Shown in pieces: positions 34,765-44,654 of a stretch of 64,000 bases of DNA. This DNA is from Desmodus rotundus (taxonomy: Eukaryota > Chordata > Mammalia > Chiroptera > Phyllostomidae), in NCBI RefSeq assembly GCF_022682495.2, contig NC_071398.1:15320934-15384933 (forward strand), written 5' to 3'. The translations under genes were made by a program, and so were the position numbers. Each line of letters begins with the position of its first letter. Position 1 is the stretch's first letter. The notes under the pieces are model-generated. The model saw only the letters and a list, made by a program, of their open reading frames with translations. It was not told where the DNA came from and searched no databases.

Positions 34765-37480
34765 CAGCGCTTGCTGCAACCTTGCATCCACCACCATCAT
34801 ATTCTTCTCAGCATGTTTGTCTCCTTGGACCTTGGGTTCCAGCTCTGCGGCCTTTGGGACTGGCACCAGGAATTGGAGGTCACAGTTTGTGGGGAAAGCA
34901 GCATTCCTCCACCTCAGGCCTTGGGTAGATTTTGTAAAGGAACAGGAGCGGCATAGGTCGTTTGAGCTTTGGGGAACTGAGCTTTGCTTTTTATTTTTGA
35001 ATAGGATACTTTTATATGATGGGTGCTTTGAGTGTGAATACCGCAAGCTCTTCGTTTCAGAGGTGCTGCTTTTTTCAGGGTACTTGGTTGCTTAGCTAGG
35101 ACTGGTGATTTGTACTGCTTTATGGTCATTTGAAGGACCCTTTAGCTTTAATGACATTTTTAAAATAGACTTTTGATAAAACCTTCTAGAGGCAAACATA
35201 AAAGACAAAAATTCTCCCAAGCCCACACCTATGCCTCAGAAACTCAGCATGTGTCCTGAAGCCTTTCATAGATTCATAGGAAATAAAGCCAAATGTAGCT
35301 CATACCTCTCTATAAAAGTAAACTGTTAGGTAAAATGAGAAGAGACCATTCCAATCATTGAAGTATTGGAATATAAAATGACATTCCAGAGCATAGCCTT
35401 TTTGTAACTTTCTAGGTAATTTTCCTGCAGTCTCTCCATGCTGAAATTGCTTCTTTTCCCTCAGGGCCTTAGTTAAGATAGCTACTTATAAGGTGACTTT
35501 GAAAGGTGAGGTTTTAGTTTGGTAGCTTTGATTTCCTGCCATCCTACAAACAAGTGCTCTTCCCCTTTGTGCCCTTTTCCAAGTGGGAGCATCAGCGTTT
35601 GGCTACTCTGTAACCTTTGAAGCCAGTCTCAGGATGGTTTAAGCAACTTTACTGGTTCTAATTCATCTCTAGGGGCCAGGCTGTGTCAGGAGCTAAGCAC
35701 AAATGAGCTATGCTTTAGAACAGGAGCAGAGAAAATGCAGGGCTCTAGGTGGCAAGCTTTTAAGATTCACACTGGCATGGAAAGCTTTTCCCTCATTCTG
35801 TTTACAGCCTCAGATGATTCTGGCCTACCCTGTTCCATCTGCATGGCCTGAAAACCCGCCTTTCCCAAAAAGGCTTTGAGGCAAATCCAAAAATGAGGTA
35901 GCATCAGACTTGACCCTCCAGACCAAAGATGCCATGGTGCTGCTGCAGGAGAGGCTGCGCTCAAGGCAGGGGCCAGCAACAAACTCCAGCCTGCTGTCTA
36001 CCAAAGGAGGTGCCCAACTCGGGTGCTTTTTTCAAGCTCCACCCTTACCCCTCCCATTAATGGGATATGTTATCTTGTCCAAGGCCTGGGCCTGTTTCAA
36101 AGTTCCTGAAGTTTGCAGTATGTTTTCAGATGAAATGATGTATTTTCATTTATTCAGAAAGCACATTATTTGAGTGCCTACATGAGAGACAGTGTGCTGG
36201 GCTGGTCAAAGGTTTGATGCTTTTATTCCAGGGGATTGTGGGTCTTAAATGCCAGGATTCTCTACTAAAGCCAAGTGAGTCCTGAGCACAGGGAGCCAGC
36301 TCATTGCCCGCCACCTGTAGTCAGCCAGGTAGGAGATGTTGACCAGGATGAGTAAGTATGGTCTTTTTCTTCTTTTTTTTAAACCGTGATATTTTAGATT
36401 TTCCCCGTAAAACTAGTTAAGAAAATCACTCTGGTCCCTCTCAAGACTGTTTCCGTATTTTCTTTGAAAGTGAGTTTTGTGTCAGTGTCAATAGATTTTT
36501 CAGGGCTGTGGTTGGAAGCCCACAGCTTCCTTTGGAGGTTGTGGGGGACTGGCCCACAAGATGAAGTTCCAAAGAGCTGGCCAGACTTGCCTCCACCCTC
36601 CTGCCCCTGGTGTAGCTGCCTCACATGGGTTTCTTGCAAAAGTTCCCCTTGCAAGATCCATTAGGGGTTGCTCTGCTCTGCCCTCAAAAATAAAAGCCTC
36701 TATGATCCAGAGTTGCTATGCACCAAATTTTGATGCCTTTTAAAATACCTTGATGCCTGTAGCACTAGAAATGCTTTCCTATTTAAAATAAAAGTTAAAT
36801 TTTAAAATAGAGCTTTGTATACTATGTAAGCAGTTTTGTATCAGCTTTGTAAAAGCTTTGGTGTTAAGAGTCAATATATTTTGGCTTTGTAGATAAAGAC
36901 ATTTTTGTGTAACACAGATGTTAAAGCACACATCCATTGGACTATGCAAATTGAGTTCTAGTAGCAGCAGCACTGAGCAGCTAGGTATGTGCTAGCACCC
37001 ATCCCTTCCCCCTCTGGCCCATGCAAGATCCGGGTTGAGGAGTGGGATGAGCAGCCTTCTGCTTACTGGAGATGCAAAGAGAAACATGGCTGAAAATGGC
37101 TTTAAAAGGAACAGCTGTCTCCAGGATCACATGTGGTGCTGCTGCTTGGGGTGCAGGCCACTGCTGCCCAGGGCGAGTCACTATCATCAGAGTTCTGCTG
37201 GGTCTGCCTACGAAACTGTTTTTGATATTCAGAACAGATGGTTATGTTTAAGGTTCAGACAGGCTGAAGTTGAAACCTTGTATTTTAAAAAATGAATGAC
37301 ATTCAGTTAAGGAACTGGTTCTCAGTTGTTTACAGCACTCGGGATTGTGTTTTCCTGTACATTTTGTATTTTAAAACCTTTTATAGGAGCACAGTGCTCC
37401 TTACACAAATACAAAGGGAAGAGCCAGCAATTCAGGCTCCTCAGTTACAGTGCTGAAGTAATAAACGATGACAGGACAAC
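34765..37480 (+). other. NFATC3: NFATC3 3'UTR
   Basis: No SINE or clear L1 interrupts this 2.7-kb stretch, unlike the intron before it, which fits a constrained untranslated exon. AATAAA hexamers occur at 35282, 36689, 36787 and 37460. The last one, followed by a GT/CA-rich stretch, is the best candidate for the main poly(A) site, giving an end near 37480. The earlier ones could give shorter forms. Small ORFs here on both strands are not supported. The exact end is inferred. Confidence 0.7.
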
Positions 37481-38402
37481 AGTCTCCTTGAAATCTGCCT
37501 GAGTTTTCCTCCACTTGGGGCTGGTGTGGAACCCCTCACTCTGGGGGCCAAAACAAAGGGAACTTTGGCTTTTAAAAAGTCCATGTGGTCAGGAACCTTT
37601 GTATATTTCACAGAGAGGGTAGAGTTCCAAGTTCTTTCTGACGCTTCAGTTCTGCACCCTCTAATGGGTGCAAAGGACATTCCGTGGTGTCTGCTGAATT
37701 CTGGACAACTGGCCTGCCCAAGATACGCACAAAAAGTAGGCAGAAAGTCCCCTTTAAAAGTCAAGCCTGTTTTTGTGAGGGCTTCCTGCCCCCTAGTGTC
37801 CTTTGGGGGTACTGCAGTACAGTCCATCAAAACAGCCAGTGGTTTTGCAATCTGATACTCCTTGTGCCAAGCTGGAGGGGCTACCACCCTTAGGTAGGAC
37901 CACCCCTGGCACAATGTGGCCACTCCTGGCACAGTGTGGCCACTGAGATCCAAGAATCCTGGGGGCTGGAGCCAGCGCTTTCTTTTTCTCTGCTCCCTCA
38001 CCATTGGGATCTTTTCTCAGAAGCTCCCAGGAGTCATATGTTGAAGGCACCAGGGCTTGGATTTTAAAAAAGTCAAGCCTGCTGTGGACGTCAGCCCCAC
38101 AGCATCTGTGGATATGGGCCATATCTAGGACCGACCAAAGGCTCTCTGGGTGCTACTCCAGAGGCCCAGGTCAGGCCATCGGGAGCAGGGTAGCACCATT
38201 CCACCCCAAGCCCTGCATGCAGGGTACAGCCATCATCTTTGGGGTGAATAGCAGAACAGTAAGTGGGGAATAGAGCTGGGGCTTGAGCTCCTCTGAGTGC
38301 TTTCAGCAAGAAGCCACCAGGTTGAGGGCACTGCTTCTCTGGACACAGGAGAGACATGTTAGCTGAGGACATCAGCCAGCTCTTACCTTCCGACTCCCTC
38401 AC
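37300..38402 (-). other. ESRP2: ESRP2 3'UTR (left end uncertain)
   Basis: Sequence after the stop, with no SINE insertions. I see no canonical minus-strand AATAAA between 38402 and about 37300. Weak hexamers (AATATA near 37600, AATACA near 37365, TATAAA near 37377) are the candidates. The transcript may therefore run into the NFATC3 3' end. A 20-bp tandem duplication lies at 37905-37944. Confidence 0.45.
37460..37465 (+). terminator. NFATC3: NFATC3 distal poly(A) signal (candidate)
   Basis: Canonical AATAAA in GTAATAAACG, the last plus-strand hexamer before the ESRP2 coding region. Confidence 0.6.
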
Positions 38403-38492
38403 CTACAAACACACCCATTCTTTGGGGGCCTGCAGCACAGTGCGAGACGGGTCACCAACATGCATCAGGCTGGTGTAGTCATCAGGGACTAG
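38403..38492 (-). CDS. ESRP2: ESRP2 exon 15, C-terminus and stop
   Basis: 30 codons, starting [15 protein letters not shown] and ending [11 protein letters not shown] then TAG (38405-38403). The acceptor is ttctgcag. KEWVC is the hallmark end of the ESRP family. Confidence 0.95.
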   Translation of the reverse strand, partial: LVPDDYTSLMHVGDPSRTVLQAPKEWVCL

Positions 38493-41400
38493 CTGCAGAA
38501 GGGACAGAGATTTAAAGCAGGGAGCTCTAGTCTCAGCCAGGTCCCCAAACCCTCCAGTTACAGCTCACCTGGTAGGCCTGAAAGACGCTGAGCAGATCCT
38601 TCATACCAGCTGTGTATGGGACACCCTGCATACGGACCAGGGCGCCTGGCTGGGACAACACTGAGGTAGGAGCAGAGGCCAAGGCAGCAGAGGGCGTGGT
38701 GAGGTAGCCCACAGTGGTGGGAGAGACTGGGGGGCTAGGGTAGGAAAGGCGGAGTTTTAGTATTTCAGTCCCGCCTATGGCTTAGACCAAGATCTGCCTC
38801 CTCCTTCCCTTGCCTCTGCCTTATGCTTAGTTCAGTTCCTCCTTCCTAAAGTCATAGCCTCTACATCACCTCCATTCTAGTTTGTAGACAGCATCAGCCA
38901 GCCACACTTTTCATTCCCTTGTTTCACAGAGCTTGGGTTATCTGGCCCAGGAAGGGGATGAGGATCCTCCAAACCAGGACAGAGAGCAACTCTATGCAGT
39001 TCTCTCAGCAGCGGGGTACCTGGGGTAGTAAGCTGTGTAGTTCATGTAGAGTTGAGTGGCTGGCCCTGGGTAGTAGGCAACAGGGGTGGGAGCAGCAGGC
39101 ACCCTGGCAGCCGGGAGCAGTGCCGAAGAGGGATAGAGAGCTGCTGTCTCAGTGGGAATGAGTGTTGGGGTGGCCTGGAAGGTGGCATAGGCTGGTGGCG
39201 AGAGGCCTAGAGGCAAAAGTAGAGAGCACATCTGCAGGGAGCCTGGCACTGCCCTGGGTGGGGCAGCCAGAAAGAAGTCCCCACTGTAGAAAGTAAGTGT
39301 TATCACAGCCCGGTCCCGCATTCCTCCTCCTCCCCCAGCCCTGGGACACTCACAGGGCAGCTTGCAGGGTGGAGGGGACATGCCACTGCGGCCCAAAGTG
39401 CCCCCCATTAGCACACGGCTCATCTCTTCTGTGGAGCAGGGGACCACTTCCACGTAGCGTTCCTTCATCACTTTTTTATGGCATCGCTGAGCAGCAGCTA
39501 AGGCCCGCTCTGCTGACGTCATCTGGATGAAGGCATCGCCCGATGGCCGACCCTGTGCACACCATCTTGTAAGTTAGTCTATCCAGATAACAAGACTGCC
39601 TTATTCCCAACCACAGTCCTCCCTAATCTTGTGTGTCCCCCTACTGGCAGCAGCCTCACCTGCTGGTTGAGTACCATGTGCACCCCATGGGGCCGGATGT
39701 CAGCTGCTGCCTCCCCAAGAAAGCTCAGGATGTCTTCAATGGTGGCTGTGTAGGGCAGGCCTCGAAGGCGCACACAGTCTCTCCCAGTCCCAGCTGCCAG
39801 TGGGAAGGGAATGGGCAGCAGTGGAGCAGTCAGTGTGGGAAGGAGTGGGCTGGATGCATAGCGGTTCAAGACCTAGTAAGGAAGGAAGCAACAGGCTGGT
39901 CATGCCGAGTCGGGCGGGGACACAGGCAATGGAAGGGGCACCCTGGAAAAGCACACGGGATGGGGGAGCCCTTGGCACTCACCTGCTGTACCTCGGCTGC
40001 AGTGCTCCGGAAGAGTTCAATGTATCGCTTACCCAGCATGCCCTTGTGCCTGCGCAGCGCAGCCTGTGCCAGCTCCTCACAGGCAAAGAGTGCAAAGGCG
40101 TCACCTGTGGGCCGGCCATCAGGGTGGCGTACAAAGAGCAGCCCATCGGCACCCCCAGTCACTGGGCACTCTGGCCCCAGGAATTCTAACACATCTGCTG
40201 GCCCAGCAGAGAAGGGCAGTCCTCGAAGCCGCAGGATCACTTGGTCTTCCCTTGACAGGAAACGAGCCACCTCTAGCGATGTGCCTTGTGGGGGGGTGGG
40301 GTGGGGAGATGGGAGTCACTACTGACTTCATCATGACCTTCCAACTACCCATCCACACCTGGCACACAGGAGAGCAGAAAGGCAAGGGGTGGTGAAGTGG
40401 GACATGGGTCAAGAACCAGGGGGACGTAGGCACTGCTGGGGGCACAACTCACCCCCTGCGATCTTTACAAACTCCTCTCCTGTTGCTTTATATACCTGTG
40501 GGTATAGTGGGGACGGTCTATGGGTCTCAGGCGTGGCTGGCCTCAGCTCTGCACTGCTCCACTCCCAGCCCAAATCCCCACCTCGATATAGCGGACACCC
40601 ATGTGGTGCTTGTGTCTCTGCAACGCTAGGTCCCGCTGCTCGCTGTCCACAAAGCGGATGAGGGCCTCGCCATTTCTGCGGCCCTGGGCATTGAGGCAGA
40701 GCGCTACACCACCCCTGTAGAGCCAGTGCTATGTTAGTGCCTCCTGGGTAGGCCTGCCCTCCTGGGCCCACCCATCCTGCTACACCCACCTGGCAATGTT
40801 GAGCCCTTTGAAGAAGCGAGCCACGTCCTGGTCTGATGACTGCCAGGGCAGCCCACGGGCACGAACCACGGTCTCACTGTCCACCACATCGGCCTTGCTG
40901 CTGTGGGGGGAGGGCCCAGGGTCAGAGCTGTCCAGCTGCTGGCACCCCATCCCTGCCCTGCACTCACCAAGGTCCTGTCTCATATTTCTGCTTTATCACC
41001 TCAGGCTTCGAAAACAATTGACCTAAGAGGAGATGGCATGGGGGTCAGCAGGGTCTGGTGGAGGGGGTCTCCCCACCAAAGTCTATGAATAGAGCACAGT
41101 TGGCCCTGGCTGGTGTGTCTCAGTGGATTGAGCACCAGCCTGTGAACTTAAAGGTCACCGGTTCAATTCCCAGTCAGGGCATGTGCCTGGGTTGCAGGCC
41201 AGGTCCTGGTTGGGTGCTTTGTGAGAGGCAACAAGTATCTCTCACACACTGATGTTTCTCTTCCTCTCTCTCTCCCTCCCATCCCCTCTGTCTGAAAGTA
41301 AATAAATAAAATATTTTTAAAAAAGAAAAAAGGACAGTTGAAGAGGATGAGGAGGTGACAGAGGGGCTTCCATCTTATGGTCTTTCAGAGAGGGTAAGAG

Positions 41401-44182
41401 GTGGGGAAGGGGACTTTGAGGATTTACTAGGCAGGCATTCACCCAGACCCAAGGGAACAGGTGACAGGTGGTAAGGGGAACCTTACCACTGGGCCCTTCG
41501 AGCAGATGGAGGATAACAGCTACCATTGTCTTCACTTCCCAGACCCCAAAGTCATCCTCTGTGGCATCTGTCTCCAGCCCCAGTTCTGAGAGCAGAGAAA
41601 GAACAATGAGGAAATCAAATCCCAGGATGAGAGGCCCTGGGGCGACCAGCATGAGCACCGTGACTGGTCCCACCGAGGCCCAAGTCCCTTATGTAAGTAG
41701 ACACACGTGGAGTCCCCACAAACATGTTGGTTTTGGCCCTGCTCATGTACGCCCTTACAGGTCCCCCAGCCCAGACACATGCAGACATGTGCCACGCTCC
41801 AAATGCGCCCCAGCACGGACCCAGAGACACATGCTTCAGGCACTTAAGCAGCAGATGACTCCAATTGTGTGCGTTCATATAACCCACCAACGTGCACACA
41901 CACAGACACAGCCTACTGCCGCCCCTCCACCCTGACCCCACTGGGTCACAGGTACCCTGTGCCATGGTGGCCACGGTGAGGTCCCTGGCAAGGTGGGTGC
42001 TTGGGTGCTCCACGTGGAACTCTCTGCGAAGGTCGTAGAAGGAGAAGAAGGTGTCGGGAAGCACCAGGTTCTGGGGGCGCACATGAGAGGGGATGAATGG
42101 ATGAAACTGAGCCACCCTGCCCGCCCCCGTGACAATGGGTGTCCTGGGAAGCCTACCCCCTGTTGTGCCCTCAGTGGCATACCTTCCTGGAGGCCTCAGG
42201 GTGCAGGACCTGTCGCAGTAGCTGCTGCCCATCAGTACAGAGCACGTAGGGGCCCCCACCCAGCAGAGCTATGTCCCCGCTCACCAGCTGTGAGAACTGG
42301 GGAGAAAGACAGACTCAGCTGGGCAGGCAGGAAGAAAGAGGGCACAGACTGCAAAGCTGGTTCAGCTAGATGTTCAGCCCTACCCTGTTTGAGGAGTAGG
42401 TGGCCACACCTGTTGGGCCTGGCTCTGTGTTCCCCTTCTCCCCCCAGTCCACTATTACCTTCTCCAGGACAAATGGGGGCAGTTACATATCACCCAAGCC
42501 CCCATCACAAACACTCCAGAAGTCTGGAGTGGGGCCAGAGCAAACACCTGGAGGAGTGGGACAAGCAGGTGGGAAGGGGTGGGGTGGGGTGGGGGGGGAA
42601 GCAGGTTAAACCTGTCCCTGACCAAGCACCACCCTCAGAGAGGTGGGAGAGGCCCAGTCCTGCCTGAGGCCCATCCGGCTCACGGTCAATGGCAGCCCCG
42701 CCTCTCGGTCTGACCAACCCAGGGGCAGAGAAATTCCAAGGACAGAACTCCACACCTGGACGCCAGGGGCAGCATGAGCTTTGACCCACACCCTATCGAC
42801 CGGCTGGCACTGAGCTGTTTGTTCGCAGAGGGGGTGGCACTCTTGAAGCTGCCCAGCCCCTCCCCCAGCTTCCATTGCTGCTGGAGAACAGGTATAAGCA
42901 CCAAGCACAGCTCCAAGAACCTCCCCCACACCAACCTCACCACTCTGAGTCTGGCAGAGCAAGGCAACCCAGCTCTCAGCTCACTCACCAAGTGGGGGTT
43001 AGCCTGGAAGCCCTTCTGTAACAGACTAGGAACCCCCACAGTCGTTGGAAGAGGAAAGAATTTGTACGTATAAAGCGCTTACTATACTAGAGTCACACCT
43101 GGGTTGGGGGCAGTGGTGAAGATAAGAAAAAGAAAACAGCAATGGCTGAAAACAGCCTCCCGCTTCAGCTAGGGCCAGGACAACTCTAGGCCTTAGCACT
43201 CAGGAGTCCGGTAACCTCCAGGCGGGGTCCGGACAGCACCCACGCCTGGCCAGCCAGCCGAGGCAGGCCTAGACGAGCAGCTTACACCTGGCGGCGTCTG
43301 CCTCTGGGGCAGACACCGCCCTACGCCCCCGCTCCAGCGTCTCACAGGCGGGTGGGTGGGCCGAGGACGCAGGAGACAGGGACTGTGACCTATGACCAAG
43401 CCCAGGCCCCTCGGCCTTTTGGCTTCCGGCTACTGTTCTGGGAGACCAGGCTGGGCAAGTTCCCAGAGGCGTCTCAGTCTTAGCCTTGCTCCCCCGCCAG
43501 CCAGGGTCTCTGGAAAGGGTCTCGAGGCCTCTGTCCCCACCCCCTCAATATCTAGAAAGGCTGAGAAGTAAGACGCCCCCAGGAATGGCCGGCCCACGCG
43601 GACACACGCACACGCGGGAGTCGAAAGTTTCAAACAACAGGAACCCGTCCTACCGCCCGGGCCAGTTAGTCGCAGAGCGCCAGGCCTCTCCTCCTGCCGC
43701 CTCTCCCGCCGACAAATGTCCCTGGGGTCCGGCAGTGTCTCCACTCACCCCGGCCCCGGCGCTCACCTGCAGCAGCACCTTGTCCAGCGGCTCGGCCCGC
43801 GCCAGGCTGTCGGCGCTCAAGCCACTCGCCTCGCGGCACTGAGAGCTCAGTGCGGCCGCCTCGGCGCGAATCAGTGACTTGTGCAGCGTCCCCACCTGCG
43901 AGCAGCGGGGGGACACGGATCAACCACTGCACCCCTCGGGTCATGAAGCTCGCTAGAGACCCCACCGCCCCCTTCCCAACCTACCTGTCGGCTCCGCGGC
44001 TCCACTACTTGCCACACTAGCAGGATTAAGTCGGTCTCGTCGGAGCCCAGATCCGGCCCGAGTGCACCGGCTGTAGCCCCGAACAGTACGACCAGAGGTC
44101 CAGGTTCTGGGTGGGGGTCGGCGGCAGAGTCTGCGGCAGGGTTCGGGCCCGGGGGCGGTGGCTGGGGTGGCGGCGGAGTCAT
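38403..44182 (-). CDS. ESRP2: ESRP2, epithelial splicing regulatory protein 2 (15 coding exons, complete)
   Basis: RNA-binding protein that binds GU-rich sites next to exons and enforces epithelial splice choices such as FGFR2-IIIb. It acts in the nucleus. Exons in transcript order: 44182-43985, 43895-43767, 42296-42183, 42070-41956, 41585-41487, 41022-40968, 40900-40790, 40714-40582, 40495-40453, 40284-39983, 39872-39660, 39552-39354, 39206-39020, 38734-38569, 38492-38403. Every junction is GT/AG and the lengths sum to 2154 bases, or 717 residues plus TAG. The N-terminal region (about 27-215) has the conserved family fold. Three quasi-RRMs follow at about 247-325 (RARGLPW), 348-428 (RLRGLPF) and 465-545 (RLRGLPY), then a Pro/Ala/Tyr-rich tail ending KEWVCL. 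ESRP1 is the alternative, but the Pro-rich start and the tail match ESRP2. No defect is seen. Confidence 0.96.
38569..38734 (-). CDS. ESRP2: ESRP2 exon 14
   Basis: 166 bases encode [18 protein letters not shown] through [11 protein letters not shown]. Acceptor taccctag, donor gtgagc. A conserved block near its end resembles a short degenerate RRM-like segment ([11 protein letters not shown]). Confidence 0.93.
39020..39206 (-). CDS. ESRP2: ESRP2 exon 13
   Basis: 187 bases encode [19 protein letters not shown] through [10 protein letters not shown], a Pro/Ala/Tyr-rich low-complexity tail. Acceptor gcctctag, donor gtaccc. Confidence 0.93.
39354..39552 (-). CDS. ESRP2: ESRP2 exon 12, RRM3 end
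   Basis: 199 bases read [18 protein letters not shown] through [11 protein letters not shown] plus one base. The exon finishes RRM3 and begins the Pro-rich tail. The frame stays open through the donor, so the 176-residue ORF spanning exons 12-13 is an artefact. Confidence 0.94.
39660..39872 (-). CDS. ESRP2: ESRP2 exon 11, RRM3 start
   Basis: 71 codons start [14 protein letters not shown] and end GVHMVLNQQ. The exon includes [15 protein letters not shown], the start of the third quasi-RRM. Phase 0 at both ends. Confidence 0.94.
39983..40284 (-). CDS. ESRP2: ESRP2 exon 10, RRM2
   Basis: The 302-base exon holds the whole second quasi-[42 protein letters not shown], and it ends [10 protein letters not shown]. 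Acceptor cacaag, a less common AAG acceptor, which the reading frame fixes. Donor gtgagt. Confidence 0.94.
40453..40495 (-). CDS. ESRP2: ESRP2 exon 9 (43-base linker exon)
   Basis: The short exon reads [14 protein letters not shown] plus one base. Acceptor cccacag, donor gtgagt. It bridges RRM1 and RRM2. Confidence 0.92.
40582..40714 (-). CDS. ESRP2: ESRP2 exon 8, RRM1 end
   Basis: 133 bases encode [19 protein letters not shown] through [11 protein letters not shown], the second half of RRM1. Acceptor ctacag, donor gtgggg. Confidence 0.93.
40790..40900 (-). CDS. ESRP2: ESRP2 exon 7, RRM1 start
   Basis: 111 bases encode [19 protein letters not shown] followed by [12 protein letters not shown]. 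The RGLPW motif is the quasi-RRM signature shared with hnRNP F/H proteins. Acceptor cccacag, donor gtgggt. Confidence 0.93.
40968..41022 (-). CDS. ESRP2: ESRP2 exon 6
   Basis: The 55-base exon reads [17 protein letters not shown] with split codons at both ends. Acceptor cctcttag, donor gtgagt. It links the N-terminal domain to RRM1. Confidence 0.91.
41103..41330 (+). mobile_element. Bat Ves-type SINE in ESRP2 intron 5
   Basis: Plus-strand SINE, antisense to ESRP2, about 80 bp upstream (in transcript order) of exon 6. The flanks GCACAGTTG and GGACAGTTG are a probable target duplication. Confidence 0.92.
41487..41585 (-). CDS. ESRP2: ESRP2 exon 5
   Basis: It reads [19 protein letters not shown] through LLEGPS, 99 bases, with a ctctcag acceptor and a gtaagg donor. 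It ends the N-terminal domain. The intron after it carries a bat SINE. Confidence 0.92.
41586..41955. other. ESRP2 intron 4
   Basis: 370 bases between exons 4 and 5. I see no repeat, RNA or other feature in it. Confidence 0.5.
41956..42070 (-). CDS. ESRP2: ESRP2 exon 4
   Basis: It starts [18 protein letters not shown] and ends VATMAQ plus one base at a gtacct donor. 115 bases, leaving phase 1. Confidence 0.92.
42183..42296 (-). CDS. ESRP2: ESRP2 exon 3
   Basis: The 38-codon exon starts [19 protein letters not shown] and ends LHPEASRK. The acceptor is ccccag at 42297. A downstream CAG (exon bases TTCTCACAG) could act as a NAG alternative and drop three residues, but FSQ is conserved in the family, so the upstream site was chosen. 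Confidence 0.92.
42297..43766. other. ESRP2 intron 2 (1.47 kb)
   Basis: The largest ESRP2 intron. It contains a G-rich run at about 42571-42600 and no recognised repeat or exon. Many overlapping ORFs on both strands reflect high GC content and are not supported. Confidence 0.55.
42571..42600. repeat. G-rich low-complexity run
   Basis: Repeated GGGGT units ending in eight G, on the plus strand in ESRP2 intron 2. Confidence 0.85.
43767..43895 (-). CDS. ESRP2: ESRP2 exon 2
   Basis: The 43-codon exon starts [16 protein letters not shown] and ends [10 protein letters not shown]. It has a ctcgcag acceptor and a gtgagc donor. It is phase 0 at both ends and belongs to the N-terminal domain. Confidence 0.93.
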
Positions 44183-44520
44183 GGCCGCAGAGGAGGGGGG
44201 CGCCCCGCCACACACACGCGGACCGACGAGGCGCACGCACGCACCGACCGACGGCAGACGCGGATCAGCTTGGGCGGGACACCGTGTGTCGGAGGCGGCA
44301 CCTGCGGCCCGGCTGGCGCAGTGGGCGCTGCTGAGACCCGCCCGCGGCGCCCGGCGAGGCGGGGCAGCTACCAACCCCAGCTCTCTGTGGGCGAGTTACC
44401 TGTCGAGCCCCGCGGGCCACGTGACCGAGGGCGGCCCTGGGAGTCCGGGAAGAAAGGACGCTCAACCTATCCCAGGACGCGCGCGCTCACGTGCCCGGCC
44501 TGGGCGCGCGCTTAGGGTCC
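43900..44520 (-). promoter_or_regulatory. ESRP2: ESRP2 CpG-rich promoter region
   Basis: Dense CpG sequence surrounds the ATG at 44182, with GC-box-like GGGGCGG patterns nearby and no TATA box in a plausible position. Two CACGTG E-boxes lie at 44418-44423 and 44488-44493. The transcription start should fall roughly 44200-44350, but the sequence alone does not fix it. Confidence 0.6.
43985..44182 (-). CDS. ESRP2: ESRP2 exon 1 coding part
   Basis: ATG (44182-44180) sits in a GCGGCCATGAC context and starts [13 protein letters not shown], a Pro-rich leader. The exon ends VVEPRSRQ at a gtaggt donor in phase 0 (66 codons). It lies inside a CpG-dense promoter region. Confidence 0.93.
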
Positions 44521-44654
44521 AGACTCCCACTTCCCCAACCGGCTGATTTCTAGGGCGACCTCCTCCTCCTCCCGCCAACCATGACGCCTCCTCCAAGAAA
44601 AGGGCAAAACCAGAGGCTTTCTCTAATCCTAAGGGTCGCATGGAACTTGTGAAA

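Noticed and set aside
37441..38004. 187-residue minus-strand ORF in the ESRP2 3'UTR
   Set aside because: It lies after the ESRP2 stop, its peptide is unlike any protein I know, and the region is convergent 3'UTR.
38992..39522. 176-residue ESRP2-like ORF taken as one exon
   Set aside because: It spans exon 12, a retained intron and exon 13. The intron has proper GT/AG ends and the true junction keeps the family sequence (KLPC-LSPP).
40185..40445. Overlapping plus- and minus-strand ORFs in the ESRP2 gene body
   Set aside because: GC-rich exons and introns leave many frames open. Only the frame that links through splice sites matches the family.
44111..44546. Plus-strand Arg/Gly-rich ORFs over the ESRP2 promoter
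   Set aside because: CpG-island composition gives long Arg/Gly/Ala frames. They overlap the ESRP2 first exon in antisense and lack support.
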